Shown here piece by piece: positions 1-6,061 of a stretch of DNA of 6,553 nucleotides. The position numbers and the translations under genes were made by a program. The stretch is from Bacteroidota bacterium. Lineage in GTDB: Bacteria > Bacteroidota > Bacteroidia > Bacteroidales > CAJPTX01. Under the pieces are notes generated by a model that made no database searches, was not told the origin of the DNA, and saw nothing but the letters and a program-made list of their open reading frames with translations. The stretch covers positions 1-6,553 of the forward strand of contig PDRH01000012.1 in assembly GCA_002748015.1 (NCBI GenBank). The letters are read 5' to 3'. The first letter of the stretch is position 1. Every line of letters starts with the position of its first letter.

Positions 1-936
1 CCGCTTTCGTGCCTCGGCTACGTGCTTGACGCGTACACGTCAGAGTTCTCGAGCGTGCCGGGGGTTGAGTTCAGCGACGGCAAGGAGCGGCAGAGCGACG
101 GGTCAGAGAGGGACGAGCGGTACGACCTGATCCAGTCACAGCTCGAGAAGACACTCACAGAGCTGGCCAAGCACATGGATGAACAGGAGCACGAACAGCA
201 GCACCAGCAGGCAGGACAGGGCCTCGTGGTCCAGGAGCAGGCGGCCGCGGAGGCGCAGGTGTCTGAAGCTCCTGCGGCGGTTCCTTCCTCCTCTTCGCCG
301 GAGGCTAAGGCTAGCGCGAAGATAGACCGTGCTATGGATAAGGTGATGGCCATGCAGCTACGTTTGGAGGCCTCTAAGCAGATGATTAGCGAGGGCGATC
401 ACATGCAGGAAGAGGGTGGAGACCTCTACAAGACCCGCCGTCGTAACCTTCGGATGGCGCAGAAGGCCTATGAGCGTAGCCTCAGGGAGTTGACCCGTAA
501 GGCGGAGAGGGCGGAGAAGGATGAACGCCGCTATATCAAGGGGCAAATTCGCGAGCTGAAGGCCAGCTACCGTGAGCAGGTTCGTGAGCTTAAGGGGCTT
601 GTGAAGGAGGGTGAGAAGAAGCTCAAGAAGGGGCATAAGCTCGAGGATAAGGGGGAGAAGAAGTATAAGGCGGCCAAGAAGAAGCTCAAGAAGGCCAAGC
701 GTAAAGAGAAGGATGTGCGAGAGAAGGAGCGTGAGAAGGCGGAGCGTCGTGCAGAGAAGGCCAAGCGCAAGGAGCAACGCGAGCGGGAGAAGGAGCAGAA
801 GCGCCGGGAGCGTGAAGAGCGCAAACGTGAGCGCGAAAGGAAGCGCCTAGAGCTGCAGCGTGAGCGCGAAAGGGCCGCCATGGAAAAGGGTCAGGTGGAG
901 GCGGTGCAGAGCAGTGAGCAAGCCTCAGAGGAGTAG
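1..936 (+). CDS. Highly charged Lys/Glu/Arg helical protein, 3' part (5' end outside window)
   Basis: The frame is open from base 1, with no ATG near the left edge. The first possible start inside the window is a GTG at 22, without a convincing ribosome-binding site, so the gene probably begins upstream. Residues are numbered from the GTG at 22 (304 residues, TAG stop). Residues 1-100 are acidic and Gln/Glu/Ala/Ser-rich and look disordered. Residues 100-200 are helical with heptad-like character (for example RSLRELTRKAERAEKD). Residues 200-285 are almost purely K, E and R (for example EKEREKAERRAEKAKRKEQ), which fits an uninterrupted charged helix or coiled coil. A degenerate internal repeat pairs residues 123-148 with 202-227, sharing Gly, Gly, Tyr-Lys, Leu and Ala at matching places. 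I see no membrane segment, signal peptide or enzyme motif in the visible part. The family is not recognised. A scaffold, spacer or nucleic-acid-binding role is possible but is only inference. Confidence 0.75.
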   Translation, partial: PLSCLGYVLDAYTSEFSSVPGVEFSDGKERQSDGSERDERYDLIQSQLEKTLTELAKHMDEQEHEQQHQQAGQGLVVQEQAAAEAQVSEAPAAVPSSSSPEAKASAKIDRAMDKVMAMQLRLEASKQMISEGDHMQEEGGDLYKTRRRNLRMAQKAYERSLRELTRKAERAEKDERRYIKGQIRELKASYREQVRELKGLVKEGEKKLKKGHKLEDKGEKKYKAAKKKLKKAKRKEKDVREKEREKAERRAEKAKRKEQREREKEQKRREREERKRERERKRLELQRERERAAMEKGQVEAVQSSEQASEE

Positions 937-965
937 CCTGGAGCAAATTGCTGGGCAGGGCTAGG

Positions 966-1016
966 GTAGTTGCTTTTGCGGATGAGTCTGCATTTCGCCG
1001 CAGTGCTACTGGTTTT
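966..1016 (+). terminator. Possible terminator hairpin after the charged-helix gene
   Basis: An outer stem GTAG (966-969)/CTAC (1006-1009) encloses an inner stem TGCGG (977-981)/CCGCA (998-1002). It is followed closely by TGGTTTTG (1010-1017), which includes a four-base T run. It starts about 30 bases after the TAG stop, a sensible place for a terminator. The stems are short and interrupted and the T tract is weak, so the assignment is tentative. Confidence 0.3.
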
Positions 1017-1082
1017 GAGGGCTGGTAATCTGCAAAACGGTAATCCATCCTGGGCTATACTGCGAGCTTCCCGAAAATAGTT

Positions 1083-1090
1083 TACCTTTG
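1083..1090 (+). promoter_or_regulatory. Bacteroidota-type -7 element upstream of exbB
   Basis: TACCTTTG matches the Bacteroidota -7 consensus TAnnTTTG exactly and is followed by CA, as in the tRNA promoter of this window. The matching -33 position (1059-1062, ACTG) is only a partial match to TTTG. Transcription would start near 1097, giving a leader of about 40 bases before the ATG at 1137. This is the likely promoter for the exbB-exbD-tonB-rnhA-permease cluster. Confidence 0.65.
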
Positions 1091-1136
1091 CATCCGGTGC
1101 GCACTATGCGTCCGCATATAGCAAAACTAGAGAGTT

Positions 1137-1823
1137 ATGGCATTGTTTACGCTTTTGCAGGTTCAGGTAGAGGGGGCGACGGCGCCCGTGGCGACTGAGG
1201 TTAAGCTCAGCCTTTGGAGCATGGCTCTGAAGGGAGGCTGGCTCATGGTTCCCCTCCTCATCCTCTGGGTGGTAGGCCTCTACATATTCTTCGAGCGATT
1301 TCTCCAGATCCGGAAAGCTTCACGGGTGGATAAGAACTTCATGAACCAGATCAAGGAGTTCATCATGGAGGGGAAGATAGAGGCGGCGCGTAATGCTTGC
1401 ATCGCCGTGAATACGCCTGTTGCCAACATGATACTCAAGGGTATAGAGCGTATTGGTAGACCTATGCAGGATTTGACTACGGCCGTGGAGAACGTGGGCA
1501 ACATAGAGGTGGCCAAGCTAGAGAAGGGCTTGCCTATGCTTGCAACCATAGCGGGGGGAGCACCCATGGTCGGCTTCCTCGGCACGGTAATCGGTATGAT
1601 CCAGGCCTTCTACGATATGAGCATGGCCGGCAATAACATAGATGTAGGCCTTCTTTCCAACGGGATATACACCGCGATGGTAACGACCGTAGCCGGTCTG
1701 ATAGTGGGTATAATGGCCTACTTCGCCTACAACTACCTTGTGGCCCGCGTGGCGAGGGTAGTCTTCTCCATGGAGGCGCATACCATGGAGTTCATGGATC
1801 TGCTCAATGAGCCGCTTGCCTAG
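1137..1823 (+). CDS. exbB: ExbB/TolQ/MotA-family proton channel protein
   Basis: This is the channel-forming subunit of an inner-membrane motor. With ExbD it uses the proton motive force to energise TonB. The protein has 228 residues, close to the usual ExbB/TolQ length. Three membrane segments are visible: about 35-52 (WLMVPLLILWVVGLYIFF), 133-157 and 177-199. The basic cytoplasmic loop between the first two is typical of the family. The conserved glycine/threonine-rich motif of TM2 is seen as GAPMVGFLGTVIGM with Thr150, and TM3 carries YTAMVTTVAGL with Thr183/Thr184, the positions where ExbB/TolQ proteins line the proton path. The ATG has little Shine-Dalgarno character, which is common in Bacteroidota. 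It is the first gene of the cluster, 14 bases ahead of exbD. TolQ is an alternative name, but the tonB-like third gene favours ExbB. Confidence 0.95.
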   Translation: MALFTLLQVQVEGATAPVATEVKLSLWSMALKGGWLMVPLLILWVVGLYIFFERFLQIRKASRVDKNFMNQIKEFIMEGKIEAARNACIAVNTPVANMILKGIERIGRPMQDLTTAVENVGNIEVAKLEKGLPMLATIAGGAPMVGFLGTVIGMIQAFYDMSMAGNNIDVGLLSNGIYTAMVTTVAGLIVGIMAYFAYNYLVARVARVVFSMEAHTMEFMDLLNEPLA

Positions 1824-1837
1824 CTGGAGGACTACAG

Positions 1838-2236
1838 ATGAAGCTCAAACGTAGCACAAGGGTAGAGCCCAATTTCCAGATGTCCTCCATGACGGACATC
1901 GTCTTCCTTCTCCTTATATTCTTCATGGTTACCTCCACGCTCATCAGTCCCAATGCGCTCAAGCTCCTTCTGCCTCGGAGCAATAGCCAGACGGCAGCCA
2001 AGCCGATTACTACTGTTAGCATTACAGAGGACGGAAAGTATTTCGTGGAGCAGACCCCTCTCCAGCTCTCCATGCTCGAGCCTTTCCTTCAGCAGCGGCT
2101 CGCAAATGAGGAGGATCCTACCATCTCTTTACATGCGGACAGGAGCGTCCCGATAGAGGAGGTCGTCAAGGTTATGAATATCGCCAAGGATAACCATTTT
2201 AAGCTCATCCTGGCGACTTCACCACTAGAGAAATAG
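1838..2236 (+). CDS. exbD: ExbD/TolR-family biopolymer transport protein
   Basis: This is the second motor subunit, a single-pass inner-membrane protein with a periplasmic domain that works inside the ExbB pentamer. The protein has 132 residues, normal for the family. A short cytoplasmic N-terminus (KLKRSTRVEPNFQMSSM) leads into the membrane helix at about 19-37. The helix opens with the family motif MTDIVFLLLIFFMVTS, whose Asp20 corresponds to the essential proton-binding Asp of ExbD/TolR. The periplasmic part keeps the usual pattern, including ISLHADRSVPIEEVVKVM and a short final strand (KLILATS). A clear ribosome-binding site, GGAGG at 1826-1830, lies seven bases before the ATG and fixes the start. 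It is followed after 78 bases by the tonB-like gene. Confidence 0.95.
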   Translation: MKLKRSTRVEPNFQMSSMTDIVFLLLIFFMVTSTLISPNALKLLLPRSNSQTAAKPITTVSITEDGKYFVEQTPLQLSMLEPFLQQRLANEEDPTISLHADRSVPIEEVVKVMNIAKDNHFKLILATSPLEK

Positions 2237-2314
2237 CCTTGAGCTAGCCCCAGTATGAGAGGGGTGGAAGTGTAAGGTTTTCGCAAACTATTAGCGAGGA
2301 AGGATTAGAACCCA

Positions 2315-3205
2315 GTGTCTGCAAAGTACCAGTGGAAAGATACAAACCCTCGAACCAGGCTGAAGGCGGCCGTGGCTACGCTTGTCGTGCAGCTTCTCCT
2401 CCTGATTTTCCTGCTCGTGCTTGGCTTTGTTACCCCTCTGCCCTTGCCAGCGGAGGAGGGAATTGCGGTGAGCTTCGGTAGCGAGGAGGCCGGGCAGAAC
2501 TCTTCGCCCATGCGCTCCGCTCCCCCGGCTCCGAGTCGTCCTTCCCCCCCTGAGGAGAGCGTCGCTCCTGATGCCCCTGAGCAGAATATGACGCAGGATT
2601 TTGAGGATGCGCCGGCCGTTAGTGCACCCGAACAGCCTCAGGAGCCACGTCAGCGTAAGAAGCCCCAAAAGCCAGAGAAGCCCCGTAAGCCTCAGGAAAA
2701 ACGATCACCAAAGCATAGCCCTCCCAAGCCTAAGGCTCCAGAGCGACAGGTGGACGAGGAAAGCCTCTTTCCCGGTGATGCTAGCGATGCGCCTGCTGAG
2801 GGCAAGGGGGCTGGTAGCGGAGGGAAACAGGGTAATCAGGGAACGCCAGAAGGGCAGGGGCTGGGTGCTAGTGCGGGGGGTGGTGGTGGCCAGGGGTCGC
2901 AGGGAACAGGCCGTGGTGCAGGAGGAGGCGGGGTGAGCTATAGCCTTGGTGGTAGAGGGGCGCTAGTTCTACCACGCCCGGAGTACAAGTCCCAGCGTAG
3001 CGGCAAGGTGATCGTAAAGGTTTGGGTTGATCGGCAGGGGAGAGTTACCCGTGCTGAGGCAGGTGTTGCGGGTAGCACGACTTTTGACCCAGCACTTCTA
3101 AAAGCCGCCGAGCGAGCGGCAAGGGAATCGCGCTTTGATGTGGATGGTAATGCCCCAGCTAACCAGATAGGTACCATCGCATACATATTCCGTCTGCAGC
3201 AGTAG
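2315..3205 (+). CDS. tonB: TonB-family energy transducer
   Basis: This protein carries energy from the ExbB/ExbD motor to TonB-dependent outer-membrane receptors. It has 296 residues. There is one N-terminal membrane anchor at about 18-42 (VVQLLLLIFLLVLGFV), then a periplasmic Pro/Lys/Glu-rich stretch at 66-145 (KKPQKPEKPRKPQEK), a Gly/Gln/Ser-rich linker at about 160-206, and a TonB C-terminal domain at 210-296. That domain shows LGGRGALVLPRPEY, then SGKVIVKVWVDRQGRVTRAEAG, and ends in GTIAYIFRLQQ, the pattern of Bacteroidota TonB proteins. The start is GTG: an in-frame TAG lies at 2306-2308, GAGGAAGG at 2296-2303 is a plausible ribosome-binding site, and no in-frame ATG occurs until residue 66, after the anchor. 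TolA is an alternative, but the C-terminal domain reads as TonB. Confidence 0.92.
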   Translation: MSAKYQWKDTNPRTRLKAAVATLVVQLLLLIFLLVLGFVTPLPLPAEEGIAVSFGSEEAGQNSSPMRSAPPAPSRPSPPEESVAPDAPEQNMTQDFEDAPAVSAPEQPQEPRQRKKPQKPEKPRKPQEKRSPKHSPPKPKAPERQVDEESLFPGDASDAPAEGKGAGSGGKQGNQGTPEGQGLGASAGGGGGQGSQGTGRGAGGGGVSYSLGGRGALVLPRPEYKSQRSGKVIVKVWVDRQGRVTRAEAGVAGSTTFDPALLKAAERAARESRFDVDGNAPANQIGTIAYIFRLQQ

Positions 3206-3214
3206 CCATTGAGC

Positions 3215-3850
3215 ATGTCGAAAAAAGCAAAGAGGAAGTACTACGTAGTTTGGGCGGGTCATAGGCCTGGCATATACGATACCTGGGCGGAGTGCAAACT
3301 CCAGGTTGAGGAGTTCACCGGTGCAAAATTCCGTGGTTTCGAGAGCCTTGAGGAGGCTGAGCGCGCCTTCGAGCAGCCCTTTGAGCAGAGCCGCAAGCCG
3401 AGCGAAAAGAAGCCTAAGGGAGACGTGGGTACTCCGGTTTACCCCTCGCTCTCCGTAGATGCGGCGTGCAATATGCGTACGGGACGAATGGAGTACAGGG
3501 GGGTTGACACCTGCACTGGGAAGGTGGTTTTCTCGCAGGGACCCTTCGAGGCCACCACCAATAACGTAGGGGAGTTCCTGGCCCTTGTGCATGCTCTTGC
3601 ACTTCTTAATAGTAGCGACAATCCCGAGCACAGGAACACGCCGATTTACTCCGACTCTCGAACCGCCATGGCCTGGGTGCGTAAGAAGCATGCCAATACC
3701 ACGATGCCCCCCAACGAGCGGAACGCCTATCTGCGCCAGCTCATCATGCGTGCCGAGGCCTGGCTACGCGATAACCGATTTGCTAACCCCATACTAAAAT
3801 GGGAGACGCGCCACTGGGGGGAAATACCTGCTGACTACGGGCGTAAGTAA
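3215..3850 (+). CDS. rnhA: Ribonuclease HI with N-terminal viroplasmin-like domain
   Basis: This enzyme cleaves the RNA strand of RNA-DNA hybrids (R-loops, primers). The protein has 211 residues. Residues 7-52 form the viroplasmin/caulimovirus-type hybrid-binding domain (YYVVWAGHRPGIYDTWAECK...FRGFESLEEAE). A charged linker at about 53-72 follows, then the catalytic domain. All four metal-binding acidic residues can be placed: Asp82 in SVDAACN, Glu120 in NNVGEFLAL, Asp147 in IYSDSRTAM and Asp207 in GEIPADYGRK. The ATG at 3215 is preferred over an in-frame TTG at 3209; it lies nine bases after the tonB stop. The TAA stop overlaps the start of the next gene (TAATG at 3848-3852). The gene's place in an envelope operon is notable, but co-transcription is inferred. 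Confidence 0.93.
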   Translation: MSKKAKRKYYVVWAGHRPGIYDTWAECKLQVEEFTGAKFRGFESLEEAERAFEQPFEQSRKPSEKKPKGDVGTPVYPSLSVDAACNMRTGRMEYRGVDTCTGKVVFSQGPFEATTNNVGEFLALVHALALLNSSDNPEHRNTPIYSDSRTAMAWVRKKHANTTMPPNERNAYLRQLIMRAEAWLRDNRFANPILKWETRHWGEIPADYGRK

Positions 3851-5139
3851 TGGCAACAGACAGCTCAATGGGGAATAAGGGTAAGGCGAGCTCCATCCGC
3901 CTATGGTGGCAGCTCCCCCTCCTGCTCGGGTGGCGGCGGGAGAAGGGTGGACGTATATCCCAGACGTACATACTCATAGCCATTATTGCCGTTGCACTTA
4001 GCATTGCGGCCATGGTGCTCTCCATCGCAGTGGGGAAGGGGTTTCAGGAGGCCATACGGCATCGACTCGTGGGCTTCGTCGGTGATATCCAGATCCTACG
4101 TCTGGACACCAACACCAGTTTTGAGCAGAAGCCCATGTTTCGCTCCAGCCTCAATCCGGAGGACATTGCTGGTATAGAAGGGGTGACAGGTGTTTCTACC
4201 TTCGCCATCAAGCCCGGCATTATCAAGACCAAGGGCGACATGCAGGGATGCGTGTTAAGGGGGGTGGATGGCGCGCGCGACCTTCAGTTCTTCGAGGAGT
4301 TCCTCGTCAGGGGGCATCTTCCGCGCTTCGATGATAGCACGGCCTCCAGCGAGGTACTTGTCTCCGAGCGGATAGCCCTTGCCCTGCACCTGGATACCGC
4401 CCAAAAGCTAACGGTCTACTTCGTGGAGCAACCTCCACGGGTTCGCCGTTTCACCATAGCGGGCATCTATAGCACTAGCTTCAAGGATTTCGACGAGCGC
4501 TTCGTCATGGCCGACATGCGCCATGTTCAGCGTTTAAACGGTTGGACAGCCGACCAGGTTGGGGGCTATGAAATACATATCGATGAGCCTAGGCACATCG
4601 ACCGTGTCTACCAGCAGGTGCAGGACATTGCGGCCTTTCGCCTACAGCGTGATGGCACTGCTCTCAAGGTGGAGGACATTCGCCAGCAGTACCCCTCGCT
4701 CTTCAGCTGGCTCAGCCTGCTGGATATGAACATTCTGGTTCTCCTCATGCTCATGGCGGCTGTGGCATGCGTTAACATGGTAACTGCCATGCTTATACTT
4801 ATCCTTGAGCAGACCAAGACCATAGGGCTCCTCAAGGCCATGGGGGCGACCCAGGGCAAGCTGGCGGGCATCTACCTCATCAAGGCTTCACGCATCCTCC
4901 TCTGGGGGCTTGGCGTGGGTAACCTTCTGGCCCTGCTTATCTACCATTCGCAGCGCCTGTGGCATTGGGCTAAGCTAAACCCCGTTGAATACTACGTGGA
5001 TTATGTCCCCATGCACATCTCCGTGGGCTTGTGGCTTGCCGTCAACGTCTGCACCATGGTGTTGATACTTACCCTGCTCCTTCTGCCGGTCCGCCTCATT
5101 GGGCGGGTAAGCCCGAGCGAGACTATAGCTAGCCGGTAG
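3850..5139 (+). CDS. LolC/LolE-like ABC transporter permease (FtsX/MacB family)
   Basis: This is an inner-membrane permease subunit of an ABC transporter of the type that extracts mature lipoproteins from the inner membrane. The protein has 429 residues, close to LolC/LolE. It has the four-helix FtsX topology: TM1 at about 36-62 (YILIAIIAVALSIAAMVLSI), a large periplasmic domain at about 65-285, then TM2 at about 292-318, TM3 at about 346-366 and TM4 at about 388-415. The family signature after TM2 is present (EQTKTIGLLKAMGATQGKL), and KLNPVEYYVDYVPM before TM4 resembles the same region of LolC/LolE. The ATG overlaps the rnhA stop by one base, which suggests translational coupling; a second ATG at 3868 is possible. 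No ATPase (LolD-like) gene is in the window, so the partner must be elsewhere. Lipoprotein release is an inference from family resemblance. Confidence 0.88.
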   Translation: MATDSSMGNKGKASSIRLWWQLPLLLGWRREKGGRISQTYILIAIIAVALSIAAMVLSIAVGKGFQEAIRHRLVGFVGDIQILRLDTNTSFEQKPMFRSSLNPEDIAGIEGVTGVSTFAIKPGIIKTKGDMQGCVLRGVDGARDLQFFEEFLVRGHLPRFDDSTASSEVLVSERIALALHLDTAQKLTVYFVEQPPRVRRFTIAGIYSTSFKDFDERFVMADMRHVQRLNGWTADQVGGYEIHIDEPRHIDRVYQQVQDIAAFRLQRDGTALKVEDIRQQYPSLFSWLSLLDMNILVLLMLMAAVACVNMVTAMLILILEQTKTIGLLKAMGATQGKLAGIYLIKASRILLWGLGVGNLLALLIYHSQRLWHWAKLNPVEYYVDYVPMHISVGLWLAVNVCTMVLILTLLLLPVRLIGRVSPSETIASR

Positions 5140-5155
5140 GGTAGGAGGCTAGGGG

Positions 5156-5208
5156 TGGCGTTGCGCCAGCTAATGTTGGGTGCGGTGTGGCACTTGCAAC
5201 TTGTTCTT
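5156..5208 (+). terminator. Two hairpins after the permease, possible operon terminator
   Basis: Hairpin one is TGGCG (5156-5160), loop TTG, CGCCA (5164-5168), starting 16 bases after the permease stop. Hairpin two pairs GTTG (5175-5178) with CAAC (5197-5200) and GTGC (5180-5183) with GCAC (5190-5193), with a small internal loop. It is followed by the T-rich TTGTTCTT (5201-5208). The position between convergent genes fits transcription termination, but the T tract is imperfect. Confidence 0.35.
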
Positions 5209-5300
5209 CACAGGGAGAGGTCTTCTGCGATAGCAGTGGGGTTCTGCAGGGCAAAAATAGTTGCGTAAAACTAGCTTGAGGAGTTTGTTACTGGCGAGGA

Positions 5301-5648
5301 TTAAGGGTAGTATTCTGCATAGAACTTCGGGAATTCAATTGCAGCGTCTGCCATAGAGGCCCCTCTTGCCCAGCGATCGAAGAGAAGCGCCTTTATCCCT
5401 TCGGGGACGCCATCATCTGGCATGAGCCTATCCACCCCGTAAGCCCGGTACTCATCAATATGGTAGGAATGGGTTAGCCCCTGCATCAGTTCGCTAACCC
5501 ATACGCTTTCATAGAACCAGAGCATGTTCTCGTTCTGGTTCTCCCCATTCTCGCCCACCGGAAATGGGGAGTTCTCCTCCCCCTTGTAGTATCGGCAGAA
5601 CCCGATTAGCTCCTCCCTTGTGTATTCCTTCGTTTCATCAAACTGCAT
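5301..5648 (-). CDS. Hypothetical protein, small and soluble (Bacteroidota-type)
   Basis: This is a minus-strand gene convergent with the permease, with a TAA stop at 5301-5303. From the ATG at 5646-5648 it encodes 115 residues: a short N-terminus (MQFDETKEYTREELIGFCRYYKGEE), a Gly/Glu/Asn-rich insert, then aromatic- and acid-rich helices (MLWFYESVWVSELMQG; GIKALLFDRWARGASMADA) and a YYP end. There is no membrane segment or signal peptide. The balanced composition supports a real folded protein. The overall pattern resembles small uncharacterised Bacteroidales proteins from memory, but I cannot name a family or function. The ATG is preferred because AAAGGAAGGG lies upstream of it. An in-frame GTG at 5730-5732 would add 28 residues but lacks a ribosome-binding site. 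Confidence 0.75.
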   Translation of the reverse strand: MQFDETKEYTREELIGFCRYYKGEENSPFPVGENGENQNENMLWFYESVWVSELMQGLTHSYHIDEYRAYGVDRLMPDDGVPEGIKALLFDRWARGASMADAAIEFPKFYAEYYP

Positions 5649-5746
5649 GGCGTAATTCCCTTCCTTTAGTTCATGTATGTTGAGGTGAATAAGTCCTGTA
5701 TCGCTCGTATATAATCCTGTAGCCAAGCCCACTTCGGTTTATCGTA

Positions 5747-5830
5747 ATTCGCTACTTCAGGCATGCGGCAAGCCCCTATGCTTACGGGCAGCCTGCGTCC
5801 CATTGCGCCGAATAGGGGAAGTAGTCGAGT
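5747..5830. other. Compact inverted-repeat element, possible structured RNA
   Basis: An outer stem pairs 5747-5757 with 5819-5830, with one bulged T at 5825 and one T-G wobble in the plus-strand reading. An inner stem pairs CCCCTAT (5773-5779) with ATAGGGG (5812-5818), directly stacked on the outer stem on the 3' side. On the 5' side, 15 bases lie between the two stems. They begin with CAGGC (5758-5762), which can pair with GCCTG (5791-5795) inside the inner loop, giving a possible pseudoknot. The element lies in the non-coding stretch between the minus-strand gene and the tRNA promoter. If transcribed leftwards it would sit in the leader of the minus-strand gene, about 100 bases before its ATG. 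I do not recognise a known riboswitch or RNA family, and the strand is undetermined. Confidence 0.45.
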
Positions 5831-5870
5831 ATTCTAGAGGGATAAAGGTAGCACTTTCCGGGGAGGTGTG

Positions 5871-5878
5871 CAAACCTA
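5871..5878 (-). promoter_or_regulatory. Possible minus-strand -7 element
   Basis: Read on the minus strand the bases are TAGGTTTG followed by CAC, an exact match to TAnnTTTG and similar to the tRNA promoter in the bases that follow. No TTTG is present 19-21 bases upstream on that strand, so the -33 half is missing. It would transcribe through the folded element at 5747-5830 and give the minus-strand gene a leader of roughly 215 bases. Confidence 0.35.
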
Positions 5879-5892
5879 TTTTAGCGGGTAGA

Positions 5893-5924
5893 TTTGGTAG
5901 TTCCGAACGCTTTGTATACCTTTG
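5893..5924 (+). promoter_or_regulatory. Bacteroidota promoter of the tRNA pair
   Basis: TTTG at 5893-5896 and TACCTTTG at 5917-5924 are separated by exactly 20 bases, matching the Bacteroidota sigma-ABfr consensus TTTG-N19-21-TAnnTTTG. Transcription would start near 5931, about 30 bases before the tRNA-Ser gene. This is the best promoter match in the window. Confidence 0.8.
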
Positions 5925-5960
5925 CACCGCATTTGGGAGAAGGATGGCGGGGGAGTTCTA

Positions 5961-6049
5961 GGTGAGGTGGGTGAGTGGCTTAAACCAGCAGTTTGCTAAA
6001 CTGCCGTACCTGGTAACGGGTACCGGGGGTTCGAATCCCCCCCTCACCG
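5961..6049 (+). tRNA. tRNA-Ser (anticodon GCU)
   Basis: The acceptor stem GGTGAGG (5961-5967) pairs with CCTCACC (6042-6048), followed by discriminator G at 6049. The anticodon stem GCAGT (5988-5992)/ACTGC (6000-6004) encloses loop TTGCTAA, with anticodon GCT at 5995-5997, which reads AGC/AGU. A long variable arm, GTACC (6006-6010)/GGTAC (6019-6023), marks it as a class II serine tRNA. The T arm is GGGGG-TTCGAAT-CCCCC. The 3' CCA is not encoded, so it must be added after transcription. Confidence 0.97.
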
Positions 6050-6061
6050 CTTAGGGCTACT

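Noticed and set aside
358..777. Leu-rich minus-strand open frame opposite the charged-protein gene
   Set aside because: It is the antisense shadow of Lys/Glu/Arg codons (CTT, CTC, TCC on the other strand), with unnatural Leu-rich composition and no ribosome-binding site.
686..1048. Minus-strand open frame of 120 codons running into the gap before exbB
   Set aside because: It overlaps the charged gene antisense, has Ala/Pro/His/Ser-rich shadow composition, and shows no start signal.
2248..2264. CCCC/GGGG hairpin in the exbD-tonB gap as a terminator
   Set aside because: It has only four pairs with a nine-base loop and no T tract, and exbD and tonB are expected to be expressed together.
2271..2285. 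Separate promoter for tonB (TAAGGTTTTCGC)
   Set aside because: The -7 spacing and bases do not match TAnnTTTG, and no TTTG lies at the proper distance upstream.
3209..3211. TTG as the start of rnhA
   Set aside because: The ATG at 3215 is two codons downstream, is a better start codon, and leads directly into the conserved N-terminal domain.
3098..3691. 197-codon minus-strand open frame across the tonB/rnhA junction
   Set aside because: It lies antisense to two well-supported genes with all conserved residues in place, and its own translation shows no domain pattern.
5252..5259. Minus-strand TATTTTTG as a promoter element
   Set aside because: It matches TAnnTTTG but points back into the 3' end of the permease with no gene to serve, so it is likely chance in an AT-rich stretch.
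5747..5830. Cobalamin, TPP, FMN or SAM riboswitch
   Set aside because: None of the core motifs I know for these classes, such as the B12 box or the CUGAGA core of TPP, is present on either strand.
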